A DNA stretch of 57,373 nucleotides from assembly GCF_002095485.1 (NCBI RefSeq), contig NZ_MLFS01000025.1, forward strand, positions 1 through 57,373. Direction: 5' to 3'. This document shows, piece after piece, positions 31,905-40,630 of the stretch. This DNA is from Pantoea wallisii (GTDB taxonomy: Bacteria; Pseudomonadota; Gammaproteobacteria; Enterobacterales; Enterobacteriaceae). Within the stretch, counting starts at the first letter, position 1, and every line of letters begins with the position of its first letter. The notes under the pieces were generated by a model that worked only from the letters and a program-made list of their open reading frames with translations, searched no databases and had not been told where the DNA came from. A program made the translations under genes and the position numbers.

Positions 31905-32921
31905 TCACAGGAACATCAGGAAGTAGAGCAGGAAAATATTTACCAACAACAGTAGCACACCGGTTGGCACCTGAGCCTTGATCACCGCGTTACGGTCCGG
32001 CAGCTCCAGCAGACGCGCCGGCACAATGTTAAAGTTGGCCGCCATTGGCGTCATCAGCGTGCCGCAATAGCCTGAGAACATGCCGATAGCCGCCATCACC
32101 GCCGGGTTACCGCCGTGTTGCAGTACCAGGATCGGAATGCCGATACCGGCAGTCACAATCGGGAAGGCGGCAAACGCATTGCCCATCACCATGGTCAGCA
32201 AGGCCATGCCAATCGCATACACGGCTACGGCGATCAGCCGGTTATCCACCGCCAGATACTGCTCCGTAAGATGAGAGATGGCCGTGCCCACGCCGGCAGT
32301 GGTAAACAGCAGCCCTAAGGTGGCGAGAATCTGCGGCAGAATAAAAGCCCAGCCGACGGCATCCAGCAGACGGCGCGTCTCCTGCATCGATTGCACCGGC
32401 TTCTCATGGGTAATCTTCAGCGCAATCAGCCAGCCCAGAATACATCCCACCATCATCGAGAACAGCGTCACCAGCGTCGCATGATTGCCCGGGCCAAACA
32501 CGCTGTCCTGCAAACCGGGAATATGGTTAAAGGCCAGCACGCCAATCACCGTCACCACCGGAATGGCCAGCGCCGGCAGAAACAGCTTATTGCCGAGACG
32601 TTTGGCGCTCTCCTGCTTCTGCTCATCGCTGCGCTGATGATAGCGACCAAGGCGCACGCCGCCGCAGCCGGCAATCAGCGCCATCAGCACTACCGCAACG
32701 CCGACCGCAATATGCAGTGCGCGGCGACCCACTTCCGCATCGCCAGCCCACTGAGCCATCAGTTGATAAGCGCCATCACCAATCAGGAAAATCACCCCAT
32801 ACAGCGCCCAGAACAGGCCGGTTGTAAAACGGCGCGGGTTGGCGCTATCACGCCAGGAGAGCACAGCGACGATCAGCAGGATCGCGCCTGCCAGCCACAT
32901 CAGATACTGTTGCTGGAACAT
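31905..32921 (-). CDS. DUF979 family membrane protein, candidate 5-oxoproline transporter part
   Basis: 338 aa with about nine hydrophobic segments. I recognise the DUF979 family, which has no proven function that I know of. Its ATG shares a base with the stop of the DUF969 gene (TAATG), so the two are translated together and probably form one membrane complex. The location between pxpA and pcp suggests a role in moving pyroglutamate or pyroglutamyl peptides; this is inferred from context only. Confidence 0.85.
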   Translation of the reverse strand: MFQQQYLMWLAGAILLIVAVLSWRDSANPRRFTTGLFWALYGVIFLIGDGAYQLMAQWAGDAEVGRRALHIAVGVAVVLMALIAGCGGVRLGRYHQRSDEQKQESAKRLGNKLFLPALAIPVVTVIGVLAFNHIPGLQDSVFGPGNHATLVTLFSMMVGCILGWLIALKITHEKPVQSMQETRRLLDAVGWAFILPQILATLGLLFTTAGVGTAISHLTEQYLAVDNRLIAVAVYAIGMALLTMVMGNAFAAFPIVTAGIGIPILVLQHGGNPAVMAAIGMFSGYCGTLMTPMAANFNIVPARLLELPDRNAVIKAQVPTGVLLLLVNIFLLYFLMFL

Positions 32922-33649
32922 TATTTCTCTCCTTTGGCGTGCAGTGCCTGCTGATTCAGTGCGCCCAGTTCACGCGACAGCTGACGATCAAGACGCACGA
33001 GGCGCGCCGAATGGATCAGAAATGCGCACAGCGCGGTCGGAATTCCCCACAGTGCAATATGCAACGGCTCCGTCGTGATACCCGCCGACTCCTGCATAAA
33101 GTTGTGCATAAAGATGATGGCACCAAAGGCGACAAAGATATCTTCGCCAAAAAACAGACCGACGTTATCGGTCGCGGCAGACATAGCGCGCAGGCGATGG
33201 CGCACCGCCGGCGGCACTTCTCCGTAACGGTTCTCCGTCGCACCCTCGGCCATAGGCGCCAGCAGCGGGCGCACCATTTGCGGATGACCACCGAGGCTGG
33301 TCAGGCCCAGCGCGGCCGTGATTTCACGCACGAACAGATAGACGATCAGCAGACGGCCCGCCGTGGCGGTTTTGATCTGCGCGATCCACGTCTGCGCCCG
33401 CTCTTTCAGTCCGTGACGCTCCAGCAGACCGATAACCGCCAGCGGCAGCAGCAGAATCAGCGGCAGGTTACGGGTATTCAGAAAGCCTGAGCCCAGTTTT
33501 TCCAGAATGTCAGCAAGCGGCATGTGCGCCGCCAGACCGGTAACAAACCCGGCTACGATCACCACCAGCACCGGGTTAAAGCGCAGCACAAAGCCGATAA
33601 CAATCGCGGCGATACCGAGCAACGGCCAGAGATTGACCACGTTATCCAT
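32921..33649 (-). CDS. DUF969 family membrane protein, partner of the DUF979 protein
   Basis: 242 aa from the ATG at 33649, which has GAGGGG seven bases upstream; an earlier in-frame start would run back through the terminator hairpin. There are about six hydrophobic segments, with an N-terminus of MDNVVNLWPLLGIAAIVIGF. It is a DUF969 family member of unknown function, always paired with DUF979 in the examples I know. It lies 60 bases after pxpA, beyond a terminator. Confidence 0.85.
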   Translation of the reverse strand: MDNVVNLWPLLGIAAIVIGFVLRFNPVLVVIVAGFVTGLAAHMPLADILEKLGSGFLNTRNLPLILLLPLAVIGLLERHGLKERAQTWIAQIKTATAGRLLIVYLFVREITAALGLTSLGGHPQMVRPLLAPMAEGATENRYGEVPPAVRHRLRAMSAATDNVGLFFGEDIFVAFGAIIFMHNFMQESAGITTEPLHIALWGIPTALCAFLIHSARLVRLDRQLSRELGALNQQALHAKGEK

Positions 33650-33670
33650 AATTTTTCCCCTCGTGAGAAA

Positions 33671-33696
33671 ATAAAAAGCCCGGCACGGTGCCGGGC
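33671..33696 (-). terminator. Terminator or attenuator between pxpA and the DUF969 gene
   Basis: GCCCGGCAC-C-GTGCCGGGC followed on the minus strand by TTTTTAT. It sits inside what otherwise looks like one gene row, so the transporter-pcp-nei part may be reached only by read-through or a separate promoter. Confidence 0.8.
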
Positions 33697-33709
33697 AATC
33701 AGTCAATTA

Positions 33710-34447
33710 TTATGTGCTGGTCACCGCAATCTGATGGGTCTCAAAAGCGGCACGCAGCGTGCGGGCAAACTGCAGTGCGTGCGCGCCATCGCCGTGCAGA
33801 CACACGGTTTCGGCATTCACCTTGACCCATTCGCCACTGATACTCTGCACCTGGCGCTGCTGCACCATGGTCAGCGTCTGCGCCAGCGCCTGGTCAGCCT
33901 CTTCTATCATCGCCCCCGGCTGGCTGCGCGGTACCAGCGCACCGTTTGCCAGATAGCCGCGATCGGCAAACACCTCTTCACGCGTGCGCAGGCCATGGTG
34001 CGCTGCCGCCGCAATAGAGGCGCTGCCCGCCAGTCCAACCAGAATCAGCCCCGGATCGACCGCCTTTACCGCCCGGGCAATAGCGTCCGCCAGCTGCGCA
34101 TCGCCCGCCGCCTGGTTATACAGCATGCCATGCGGTTTAACGTGCACCAGCTTCTCACCTTCGCTCTCCGCGATGCTCTTCAGCGCGCCGATCTGGTAGA
34201 TCATCTGCGCATAAACTGTCTCTGGCGGCAGCTGCATAGCGGTGCGACCAAAGTTTTCGCGATCGGGAAAGGCCGGATGTGCACCAATCGCTACGCCGCA
34301 GGCTTTGGCCCAGCGTACCGATTGCAGCATGGTTTCGGCATCGCCGGCATGAAAACCACAGGCGATATTGGCGGAACTGACCAGTGACAGCAGCTCACGA
34401 TCGCTGCCGCTGCCCTCACCGAGATCGGCATTAAGATCAATTTTCAT
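33710..34447 (-). CDS. pxpA: PxpA, 5-oxoprolinase subunit A (LamB/YcsF family)
   Basis: 245 aa, with the family start [14 protein letters not shown] and motifs [10 protein letters not shown] and [11 protein letters not shown]. With PxpB and PxpC it forms the ATP-dependent prokaryotic 5-oxoprolinase, which opens 5-oxoproline to glutamate. It overlaps pxpC by 11 bases. Confidence 0.96.
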   Translation of the reverse strand: MKIDLNADLGEGSGSDRELLSLVSSANIACGFHAGDAETMLQSVRWAKACGVAIGAHPAFPDRENFGRTAMQLPPETVYAQMIYQIGALKSIAESEGEKLVHVKPHGMLYNQAAGDAQLADAIARAVKAVDPGLILVGLAGSASIAAAAHHGLRTREEVFADRGYLANGALVPRSQPGAMIEEADQALAQTLTMVQQRQVQSISGEWVKVNAETVCLHGDGAHALQFARTLRAAFETHQIAVTST

Positions 34448-35369
34448 GGCTCAGCCCCCAGGCAATCTGCTCTAACGAACGCTGCTGCTGCTGTTTAGCC
34501 AGCAGCGCCTCTTCCAGCGTGCAGTGAATAAAGTGAATGGGCTCACCCAGGCGAATCTGCGCCAGCTGGTAGAGATCGGCTTCAATGATGCAGGCGATAC
34601 GCGGATAGCCGCCGGTGGTCTGTGCATCGGCCATCAGCACAATCGGCTGACCGTTCGGCGGCACCTGCACCACGCCAGGCACTAAGCCGTGCGACAGTAA
34701 ATCGCGCGTTGCGGTACGCTGCAAGTTGCGCCCCTGTAACCGGTAGCCCATGCGGTTACTCTGCGGGCTCAGCTTCCAGGGGATGCGCCAGAACCCCTCC
34801 TGCGCTTCGCGGGTGAACTCACTGTACTCGGGGCCGGCTAACGCACGGATGCGGTTGCCCCACAGCAACTGACGCACACCCGCTTTCTGCGTAAAGCTAC
34901 GCGTCGGCTTGCCGAGCGGCAGCGTATCGCCATCCTGCAGTTTCCGGCCCTGCCAGCCGCCAAAGCCCGCTTTCAGATCGGTGCTGTGTGAGCCCAGCCT
35001 CTCCTCAATGGCGAAGCCGCCATTCACTGCCAGATAACTGCGCATGCCGCTGACCGGCATGGATAAACTCAGCACCTGCCCTTTTTTCACCGGCAGACGC
35101 CAGCCGGTCCACACCGGTTTGCCATCCAGTTCGGCATTACAGCCGGCACCGGTTAACGCAAACCAGCCGTCACGGCGGAATTCAGCTTTAAACTGGCCAA
35201 GCACAATCTCCAGCACCGCACTGTTTTCGGCATTGCCCACCAGCATATTCGCGGTACGCATGGAGGGCTCATCAAGCGCCCCGCTCAGACTGATGCCATA
35301 CTGCCGCCAGCCGTGACGGCCGCGATCCTGCACGGATGTCATCAATCCGGCACGCAAAATTTTTAACAT
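34437..35369 (-). CDS. pxpC: PxpC, 5-oxoprolinase subunit C
   Basis: 310 aa, with the biotin-dependent carboxyltransferase-like fold (urea amidolyase-related) and motifs [16 protein letters not shown], RVLxGPE-like [10 protein letters not shown] and [10 protein letters not shown]. It works with PxpA and PxpB. The ATG overlaps the pxpB stop by seven bases. Confidence 0.96.
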   Translation of the reverse strand: MLKILRAGLMTSVQDRGRHGWRQYGISLSGALDEPSMRTANMLVGNAENSAVLEIVLGQFKAEFRRDGWFALTGAGCNAELDGKPVWTGWRLPVKKGQVLSLSMPVSGMRSYLAVNGGFAIEERLGSHSTDLKAGFGGWQGRKLQDGDTLPLGKPTRSFTQKAGVRQLLWGNRIRALAGPEYSEFTREAQEGFWRIPWKLSPQSNRMGYRLQGRNLQRTATRDLLSHGLVPGVVQVPPNGQPIVLMADAQTTGGYPRIACIIEADLYQLAQIRLGEPIHFIHCTLEEALLAKQQQQRSLEQIAWGLSHEN

Positions 35370-36019
35370 ATGCCCTCCTTTTGCGGTACGAAGCGCACGC
35401 TATCGCCAGGCCGTAAAAGCGTTGGCGGCTGCGCGTCCGGATCAAACAGGCTGAGCGGCGTATGTCCGATCAACTGCCAGCCGCCCGGTGCGGCCAAAGG
35501 GTAAATACCAGTCTGGCTGCCGCCGATGCCCACAGAGCCAGCCGGTACTACCACGCGTGGTTCCGCCCGGCGCGGCGTGTGCAGACGCTCGTCAAGACCG
35601 CCAAGATAAGGGAAGCCCGGCTGAAAGCCGATGAAATAGACCACGTAATCAGTGGCACTGTGCAGTTCAACCACCTGCTTTGGCGTCATGCCGGCGCGTT
35701 CGGCAACCTCCGCCAGATCGGGCCCGGCCTCACCGCCATATACCACGGGAATTTCGACCAGCCGCGATGGCGGTATCTGCGCCTCGCTCTCTTCCCACCA
35801 GCGCTGCAGACGTTCAATGGCGTCCAGCGCCTTCAGCTGCGGATCGCGCAGCAGCAGCGTCAGATTGTTCATGCCAGGAATCGCTTCCTGTACCTGCTCG
35901 TTTTGTTGTAATCGCTGACACAATCCCCAGATACGCTGCTGACTGGCGAGCGAAACCGGCGGCTCCAGCTCGAGAACTACCGCTCGCTCACCGAGCAGAT
36001 AACAACGTGCTCGTTGCAA
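35363..36019 (-). CDS. pxpB: PxpB, 5-oxoprolinase subunit B
   Basis: 218 aa, allophanate-hydrolase subunit 1 family; [23 protein letters not shown] and [11 protein letters not shown] are typical. The start is a TTG at 36019, directly downstream of a perfect AGGAGGT and giving the E. coli N-terminus QRARCYL. An earlier TTG at 36040 lies before that ribosome site and is rejected. The rare start may keep this subunit low. Confidence 0.93.
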   Translation of the reverse strand: MQRARCYLLGERAVVLELEPPVSLASQQRIWGLCQRLQQNEQVQEAIPGMNNLTLLLRDPQLKALDAIERLQRWWEESEAQIPPSRLVEIPVVYGGEAGPDLAEVAERAGMTPKQVVELHSATDYVVYFIGFQPGFPYLGGLDERLHTPRRAEPRVVVPAGSVGIGGSQTGIYPLAAPGGWQLIGHTPLSLFDPDAQPPTLLRPGDSVRFVPQKEGIC

Positions 36020-36159
36020 AACCCACCTCCTGGTTATCAAACAGTCATGTCGTTACAAATTTTTGCGACACGAAAGGGCAATAAGTTATGCGAAAGTGGC
36101 GGAGATGTGTCAACCGATTTGCGTCCCGGGTGTGCACTCAGGACGCCAGTGAGGAAAAA

Positions 36160-36902
36160 TCAGGCAGGATTAGCAATATCAATAAAGGTAACATCGAGGG
36201 CGTAGTGCTGCGCCAGCCACTCACCCAGCGCTTTGATACCGCCGCGTTCCGTAGCATGGTGGCCGGCCGCAAAGAAGTGCAGCCCCTGCTCACGCGCGCT
36301 GTGAATGGTCTGCTCAGAGACTTCACCGGTAATAAACGCATCAACGCCAAAGGCCGCCGCGCTATCAATAAAGCCCTGACCGCCGCCGCTGCACCAGGCC
36401 ACGCGCTTGATCAGAGAGGGCGCGTTATCCCCGCAGTGCAAAGGCTGACGGCCCAGACGATGGGCTATTTTTTCTGCCAGAGCCGGTCCGCTCAACGGTT
36501 CTGCCAGCTCGCCCCACGGCACCAGCGCTGAACCTCCCCTTTCACATCGATATCAAACAGCTGCGCCAGCTGCGCGTTATTGCCCAGCTGCGGATGGGCA
36601 TCAAGCGGCAGATGCCAGCCGTACAGGTTAATATCGTTCGCCAGCAGAGTGCGCAGACGCTGGCGCTTCATGCCCTTAATAACCGGAGCTTCACTTTTCC
36701 AGAAGTAGCCGTGGTGCACCAGCACAGCATCTGCCTTCCGCTTTACCGCTTCGTCCAGCAGCGCCTGGCAGGCCGTCACGCCGGTGATCACGGTTTTCAC
36801 CTCTGACCGTCCTTCCACCTGTAAACCGTTCGGCGCGTAATCGCTAAACGCGCCGCTATTTAACTGCTGATTGACAATCTGTTCTAACTCGAAATTATTC
36901 AT
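36160..36902 (-). pseudogene. ybgI: YbgI, NIF3-like metal-binding protein, interrupted by a one-base deletion
   Basis: Dinuclear-metal protein of the NIF3/GTP cyclohydrolase I type 2 family, of uncertain role. The frame breaks after KGEVQ (plus strand near 36527), where CAGCGCTG should be CAGCCGCTG (Gln-Pro-Leu). It continues in another frame through VPWGELAEPL, RVAWCSGGGQ and AAGHHATERGG. Repaired it is 247 aa, equal to E. coli. The ATG at 36902 has GGGAG five bases before it. As in E. coli it precedes pxpBCA. The same class of G loss affects four other genes here. Confidence 0.88.
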
Positions 36903-36920
36903 CACTGCTCCCTGAGCGCC

Positions 36921-38348
36921 TCAGGCCGCGCTGCGTGCGCGCTCGAAGGCCTCTAATGTCTTTTTACGTGCTGCCTTATGTTCCACGATTGGCGCCGGAT
37001 AATCGAGTTTCCTGTTATTTTTTTGCGCCCAGAGATGCGGCTGATGGATATCGCTATCCGGCACCTCTTTAAGTTCAGGCAGCCACTGACGAATAAATGT
37101 TCCGTCTTTATCAAAGCGCTCGCCCTGCGTCGTGGGATTGAAAATGCGGAAGTAAGGCGCGGCGTCAGTACCGGTGGATGCCGCCCACTGCCAGCCGCCA
37201 TTGTTTGCAGCCAGGTCGCCGTCCAGCAGTTTCTGCATGAAGTAGCGCTCGCCGTCGTGCCAGTCAATCAGCAGATCTTTCACCAGGAAACTGGCGGTAA
37301 TCATGCGCAGGCGATTATGCATCCAGCCCAGCGTATTCATCTGGCGCATGGCGGCATCAACAATCGGGTAGCCGGTTTGCCCCTGCTGCCAGGCTTTAAA
37401 GTGGGCCTCATTCTTTTGCCATGGCACCTTGTGCGTCCACGCAATAAAGGGCTGGTGTTTACACAGCGCCGGAAAGGCCACCAGCAGATGACGGTAGAAC
37501 TCCCGCCAGATCAGCTCGTTGAGCCACTGAAAAGCGCTGCCACCGTTGAGCGCCTCCGGATGCTCTTTCAGAATACGGTGCAGGCACTGGCGCGGCGATA
37601 GCACACCGATTGCCAGATAGGGCGATAACCGGCTGGTACCATCCATTGCCGGCATATCGCGTCGCTCGGGGTAGTGCGCGACGTGCTGGCGCGCAAAGTG
37701 ACGCAATTGCGTAAGTGCTGCCTCTTCACCGGGCGGGAACAGCGATGTATCAAACTCTTCCAGCGGATAGTCAAAAGCAGGAATTTTTTCCCTGATGCTG
37801 AAGGGCGCACCCTCGCGCGCTTTTGGCGCATGATGGCACTCCGGTAAGCCCTGGTGCAGGCGTCGGACAAAGGCTTTACTGAACGGCGTGAACACTTTGA
37901 ACATACTGTTGCTGCCGGTCTGAACGCTGCCGGGCGGCAACAGCAGGCTGTCATCGAAGCCCTGGCAAATCACACCGCGGGCATCAAGTCGCTTCTCTGC
38001 CGCCGCGTCACGTTCGCGTTCATTGATCTCGTACTGATAATTGTAATACAGCGCATCAATATTGTGCTGCTGACAGAATGTCTCGAGATAATCGACCGAA
38101 GCGGCAAAGTCATCACACTGATGGTAGTGCAGCTTGATGCCGCGATCTGCCAGCGATGCCTGCAGTAAACAGAGATTCTGATGGAGGAAGGCGGCCTGTT
38201 TGGCCGCCATATCATGCTGCTGCCACTGGCCGGGCGTGGCGATGAAGAGTGCCAGCACCTCAGCGTTATTGTCGCGGCAGGCTGCGGCCAGAGCGCTATT
38301 GTCGTTGATACGCAGGTCGTTGCGCAGCCAGACTAAATGGGTGGTCAT
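36921..38348 (-). CDS. phr: Phr, deoxyribodipyrimidine photolyase
   Basis: 475 aa light-driven repair enzyme for cyclobutane pyrimidine dimers. N-terminal antenna domain (HLVWLRNDLRINDNSAL) and C-terminal FAD domain (WLNELIWREFYRHLL, RMITASFLVKDLLIDWHDGE, WQWAASTGTDAAPY). It starts 12 bases after ybgA, as in E. coli. The dtpD gene that follows phr in E. coli is missing. Confidence 0.97.
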   Translation of the reverse strand: MTTHLVWLRNDLRINDNSALAAACRDNNAEVLALFIATPGQWQQHDMAAKQAAFLHQNLCLLQASLADRGIKLHYHQCDDFAASVDYLETFCQQHNIDALYYNYQYEINERERDAAAEKRLDARGVICQGFDDSLLLPPGSVQTGSNSMFKVFTPFSKAFVRRLHQGLPECHHAPKAREGAPFSIREKIPAFDYPLEEFDTSLFPPGEEAALTQLRHFARQHVAHYPERRDMPAMDGTSRLSPYLAIGVLSPRQCLHRILKEHPEALNGGSAFQWLNELIWREFYRHLLVAFPALCKHQPFIAWTHKVPWQKNEAHFKAWQQGQTGYPIVDAAMRQMNTLGWMHNRLRMITASFLVKDLLIDWHDGERYFMQKLLDGDLAANNGGWQWAASTGTDAAPYFRIFNPTTQGERFDKDGTFIRQWLPELKEVPDSDIHQPHLWAQKNNRKLDYPAPIVEHKAARKKTLEAFERARSAA

Positions 38349-38360
38349 AAGATTCCGCAG

Positions 38361-39317
38361 TTATTGGCCGTAGCGCAGTCGCAGCGCTTCCGGATAGGGA
38401 TCAAAGTAGCGCTGCTGGGCCAGCCACGGATGCGGATACTCTGCCATGTAGTGCTTGAGCATCGTAATCGGTGCCAGCAGAGGTTGCAGACCGCAGCGGT
38501 AGCGATCAATCAGTTGCGCCAGCTCCTGACGCTGCGGTGAGCTAAGCTGCGGGCGGAAGTATCCCTGCACATGCATCAAAACATTGGTGTGATTGCGGCG
38601 TGACGCCTTGTGTGACATCAGGTGCATCAGACGATTACGGTACTCAAATGCGTAATCGTCCAGCGAATCCCACTGTGGCATTGCCGCCACAAAACGGCCC
38701 AGTTCGCGGTATTCATCCTGCGCATGGGATAGCAGTAGCAGCTTGTAGCGGCTGTGGAATTCAATCAGTTTGTGACGCGTCAGACCACTGCGCCACATCT
38801 CGTTGAACTCGTGCAGCGCGTAGACGCGCGCCATGAAGTTCTCGCGGATGGCGTGATCGTGCAGACGTCCATCCTCCTCCAGCGGCAGCCAGGGCATCTC
38901 CTTTTGCAGGAAAGCGGTAAAGATGCCGGTACCCGCTTTGCGGTTGTTATTGGTATCTGGCTCGTAGACGCGCACGCGCTCCAGCCCACAGCTGGGTGAT
39001 TTGGCACACAGCAGGTAACCGCAGAGATGATGCAGCGATTTCACGCGTTCAGCAGACCAGCGCGTCATCTCATCCGTCAGCTCTTCGCCGCCGTCTTTAC
39101 TGAAGCAGAGGTGGATCTGCTCATCGCCCTGCTTCACCAGACGCAGCGCCGGACGCGGCGTGGGCAGGCCAATCGCCATCTCCGGACAGACAGGTTCAAA
39201 GCGCACAAATGGCGCGAGTTCGTCAGTTGCAAAGGCAAAACGCTTATGGCCGCCATCGAATCGGACGCTATCCCCGAGCAGGCAAGCACTGATACCTACA
39301 GGAATCTTCTCGCTCAT
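38361..39317 (-). CDS. ybgA: YbgA-like DUF523-DUF1722 fusion protein
   Basis: 318 aa. The N-terminal DUF523 domain (about residues 1-150) has cysteines in ISACLLG, EPVCPEM, LLCAKSPSCG. The C-terminal DUF1722 domain (about 190-310) has HSRYKLLLLSHAQDEYRELG. E. coli YbgA is only the second domain, so this is the longer form. It is operonic with phr; a role in thiolation or tRNA/DNA repair chemistry has been suggested for relatives but is not shown. Confidence 0.9.
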   Translation of the reverse strand: MSEKIPVGISACLLGDSVRFDGGHKRFAFATDELAPFVRFEPVCPEMAIGLPTPRPALRLVKQGDEQIHLCFSKDGGEELTDEMTRWSAERVKSLHHLCGYLLCAKSPSCGLERVRVYEPDTNNNRKAGTGIFTAFLQKEMPWLPLEEDGRLHDHAIRENFMARVYALHEFNEMWRSGLTRHKLIEFHSRYKLLLLSHAQDEYRELGRFVAAMPQWDSLDDYAFEYRNRLMHLMSHKASRRNHTNVLMHVQGYFRPQLSSPQRQELAQLIDRYRCGLQPLLAPITMLKHYMAEYPHPWLAQQRYFDPYPEALRLRYGQ

Positions 39318-39413
39318 ACTTGTACAACCTCCAAAATTTTGTAGAGGTTTAAGTGTAGCTGAAATGCAGCGGGATAACAGCGTTTCAGAGGGGTGTCAGC
39401 CATAATTTTAGAC

Positions 39414-39448
39414 AAAAAAAACCGGCGCTTCACGGGAAGTCGCCGGGT
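39414..39448 (-). terminator. ybfA terminator
   Basis: ACCCGGCG and CGCCGGT pair, with an inner CTTC/GAAG extension, followed on the minus strand by seven or more U residues. It lies 21 bases past the ybfA stop. Confidence 0.85.
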
Positions 39449-39468
39449 TTCAAGTGCGAGTCTGCTGT

Positions 39469-39669
39469 TTACCAGTAGAGGCCGCCAGCCGCTTCTGACT
39501 GCGCCAGCCATACTGGCTTGTCGCTGGTTTTACACCACATACGGTGCAGATAACTGTAAAAACGCGCGCGATCCTGGCGGAACAGCATTACCGGCAACGC
39601 CAGTAAACCGATGAATACCACCAGTACACGACGCAGCACGACTTTGTAGCGTGGATATGCCTGATACAT
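39469..39669 (-). CDS. ybfA: YbfA, small membrane protein
   Basis: 66 aa (68 in E. coli), with one hydrophobic helix followed by the conserved DRARFYSYLHRMWCKTSDKP. Two ATGs are adjacent; the second (39669) has the better spacing from GAGGAGG. Function unknown. In E. coli it is divergent from kdpFABCDE; here the divergent neighbour is kdpE alone. Confidence 0.9.
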   Translation of the reverse strand: MYQAYPRYKVVLRRVLVVFIGLLALPVMLFRQDRARFYSYLHRMWCKTSDKPVWLAQSEAAGGLYW

Positions 39670-39702
39670 CATTGCCTCCTCGTGGTAAATTTGCTTTTGA
39701 AA

Positions 39703-39718
39703 TGTGATCTACAGCAGA
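39703..39718. promoter_or_regulatory. Weak CRP-like site before ybfA
   Basis: AAATGTGATCTA (39700-39711) equals the left half of the CRP consensus, but the right half (GCAGA) is poor. It lies 30-50 bases before ybfA. Confidence 0.3.
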
Positions 39719-39915
39719 TATTACGCCCGATTGTGTAATTTTACTACTCATCCGACCACTATTTTGTGCTTTTTTCCACCGCATTGCGTCGGCGTTGAAA
39801 TTAAGTTACAGGGTTGTGAATAATACGCTTGTTCCGGGTTGCCAATTACATAACGGACGCCGATACGCTTTATTGCTAAAGTAGCGCGTTAATCTTTTTT
39901 GCCGCAGGAGTCAGC

Positions 39916-40590
39916 GTGACGACCATCTTGATCGTGGAAGATGAAAAGGAGATTCGCCGTTTCGTGCGCCTGGCGCTGGAGAGCGAAGGCCTGAAGATAG
40001 TAGAAGCGGAACAGCTGCAGCGTGGCCTGATCGAAGCGGCTACGCGTAAACCCGATCTGGTGATTCTCGATCTGGGTCTGCCCGACGGCGACGGCAACGA
40101 TTTTATTCGTGAAGTTCGCCAGTGGAGCACAATGCCCGTGATTGTGCTGTCGGCGCGCAGCGATGAGCAGGACAAAATCGACGCGCTGGATGCGGGCGCA
40201 GACGACTACCTTACCAAGCCATTTGGCATCGGTGAGCTACTGGCACGCGTGCGCGTAGCGCTGCGCCGACATCAGCGCAGCCAGCCGGAGCCGCTGGTGC
40301 AGTTTGGCGCGGTAAGCGTTGATCTCGCGGCGCGGCGCGTAGTGCGTAATGGCGAGGAGGTGCATTTAACGCCGACGGAGTTTCGCCTGTTGAGTCTGCT
40401 GCTGAACAATGCCGGAAAAGTGCTGACCCAGCGCCAGCTGCTGAATCAAGTGTGGGGCCCGAATGCGGTAGAGCACAGTCACTATCTGCGTATCTATATG
40501 GGGCATTTACGCCAGAAGCTGGAGAAAAATCCTACCCAGCCGAGCCATTTGCTGACGGAAACCGGCATCGGCTACCGCTTTATGCCATAA
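39916..40590 (+). CDS. kdpE: KdpE, potassium-response regulator, without kdpFABCD
   Basis: 224 aa OmpR-type regulator. The receiver has acidic residues EDE (8-10), Asp52 in LVILDLGLPDGDG and Lys in LTKPFG. The C-terminal winged helix has HLTPTEFRLLSLLLNN and SHYLRIYMGHLRQKLE, almost identical to E. coli KdpE. The GTG start has GCAGGAG six bases upstream. The sensor kdpD and the pump kdpFABC normally lie between ybfA and kdpE; the gap here is only 246 bases and shows no remnant I can recognise. Confidence 0.92.
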   Translation: MTTILIVEDEKEIRRFVRLALESEGLKIVEAEQLQRGLIEAATRKPDLVILDLGLPDGDGNDFIREVRQWSTMPVIVLSARSDEQDKIDALDAGADDYLTKPFGIGELLARVRVALRRHQRSQPEPLVQFGAVSVDLAARRVVRNGEEVHLTPTEFRLLSLLLNNAGKVLTQRQLLNQVWGPNAVEHSHYLRIYMGHLRQKLEKNPTQPSHLLTETGIGYRFMP

Positions 40591-40617
40591 AAAAAGGCCG
40601 CATCAGCGGCCTTATTT
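40588..40617. terminator. Bidirectional terminator between kdpE and pgm
   Basis: GGCCGC-ATCA-GCGGCC, flanked by an A-run on the left and TTATTT on the right, serving the convergent kdpE and pgm. Confidence 0.85.
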
Positions 40618-40630
40618 AGCGTGCGCCTAA

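Noticed and set aside
36038..36040. TTG at 36040 as the pxpB start
   Set aside because: It precedes the AGGAGGT ribosome site and would add residues not found in the family; the TTG at 36019 fits better.
39673..39915. Remnants of kdpF, kdpA or kdpD between ybfA and kdpE
   Set aside because: No reading frame in this gap shows similarity to any Kdp protein that I can recognise.
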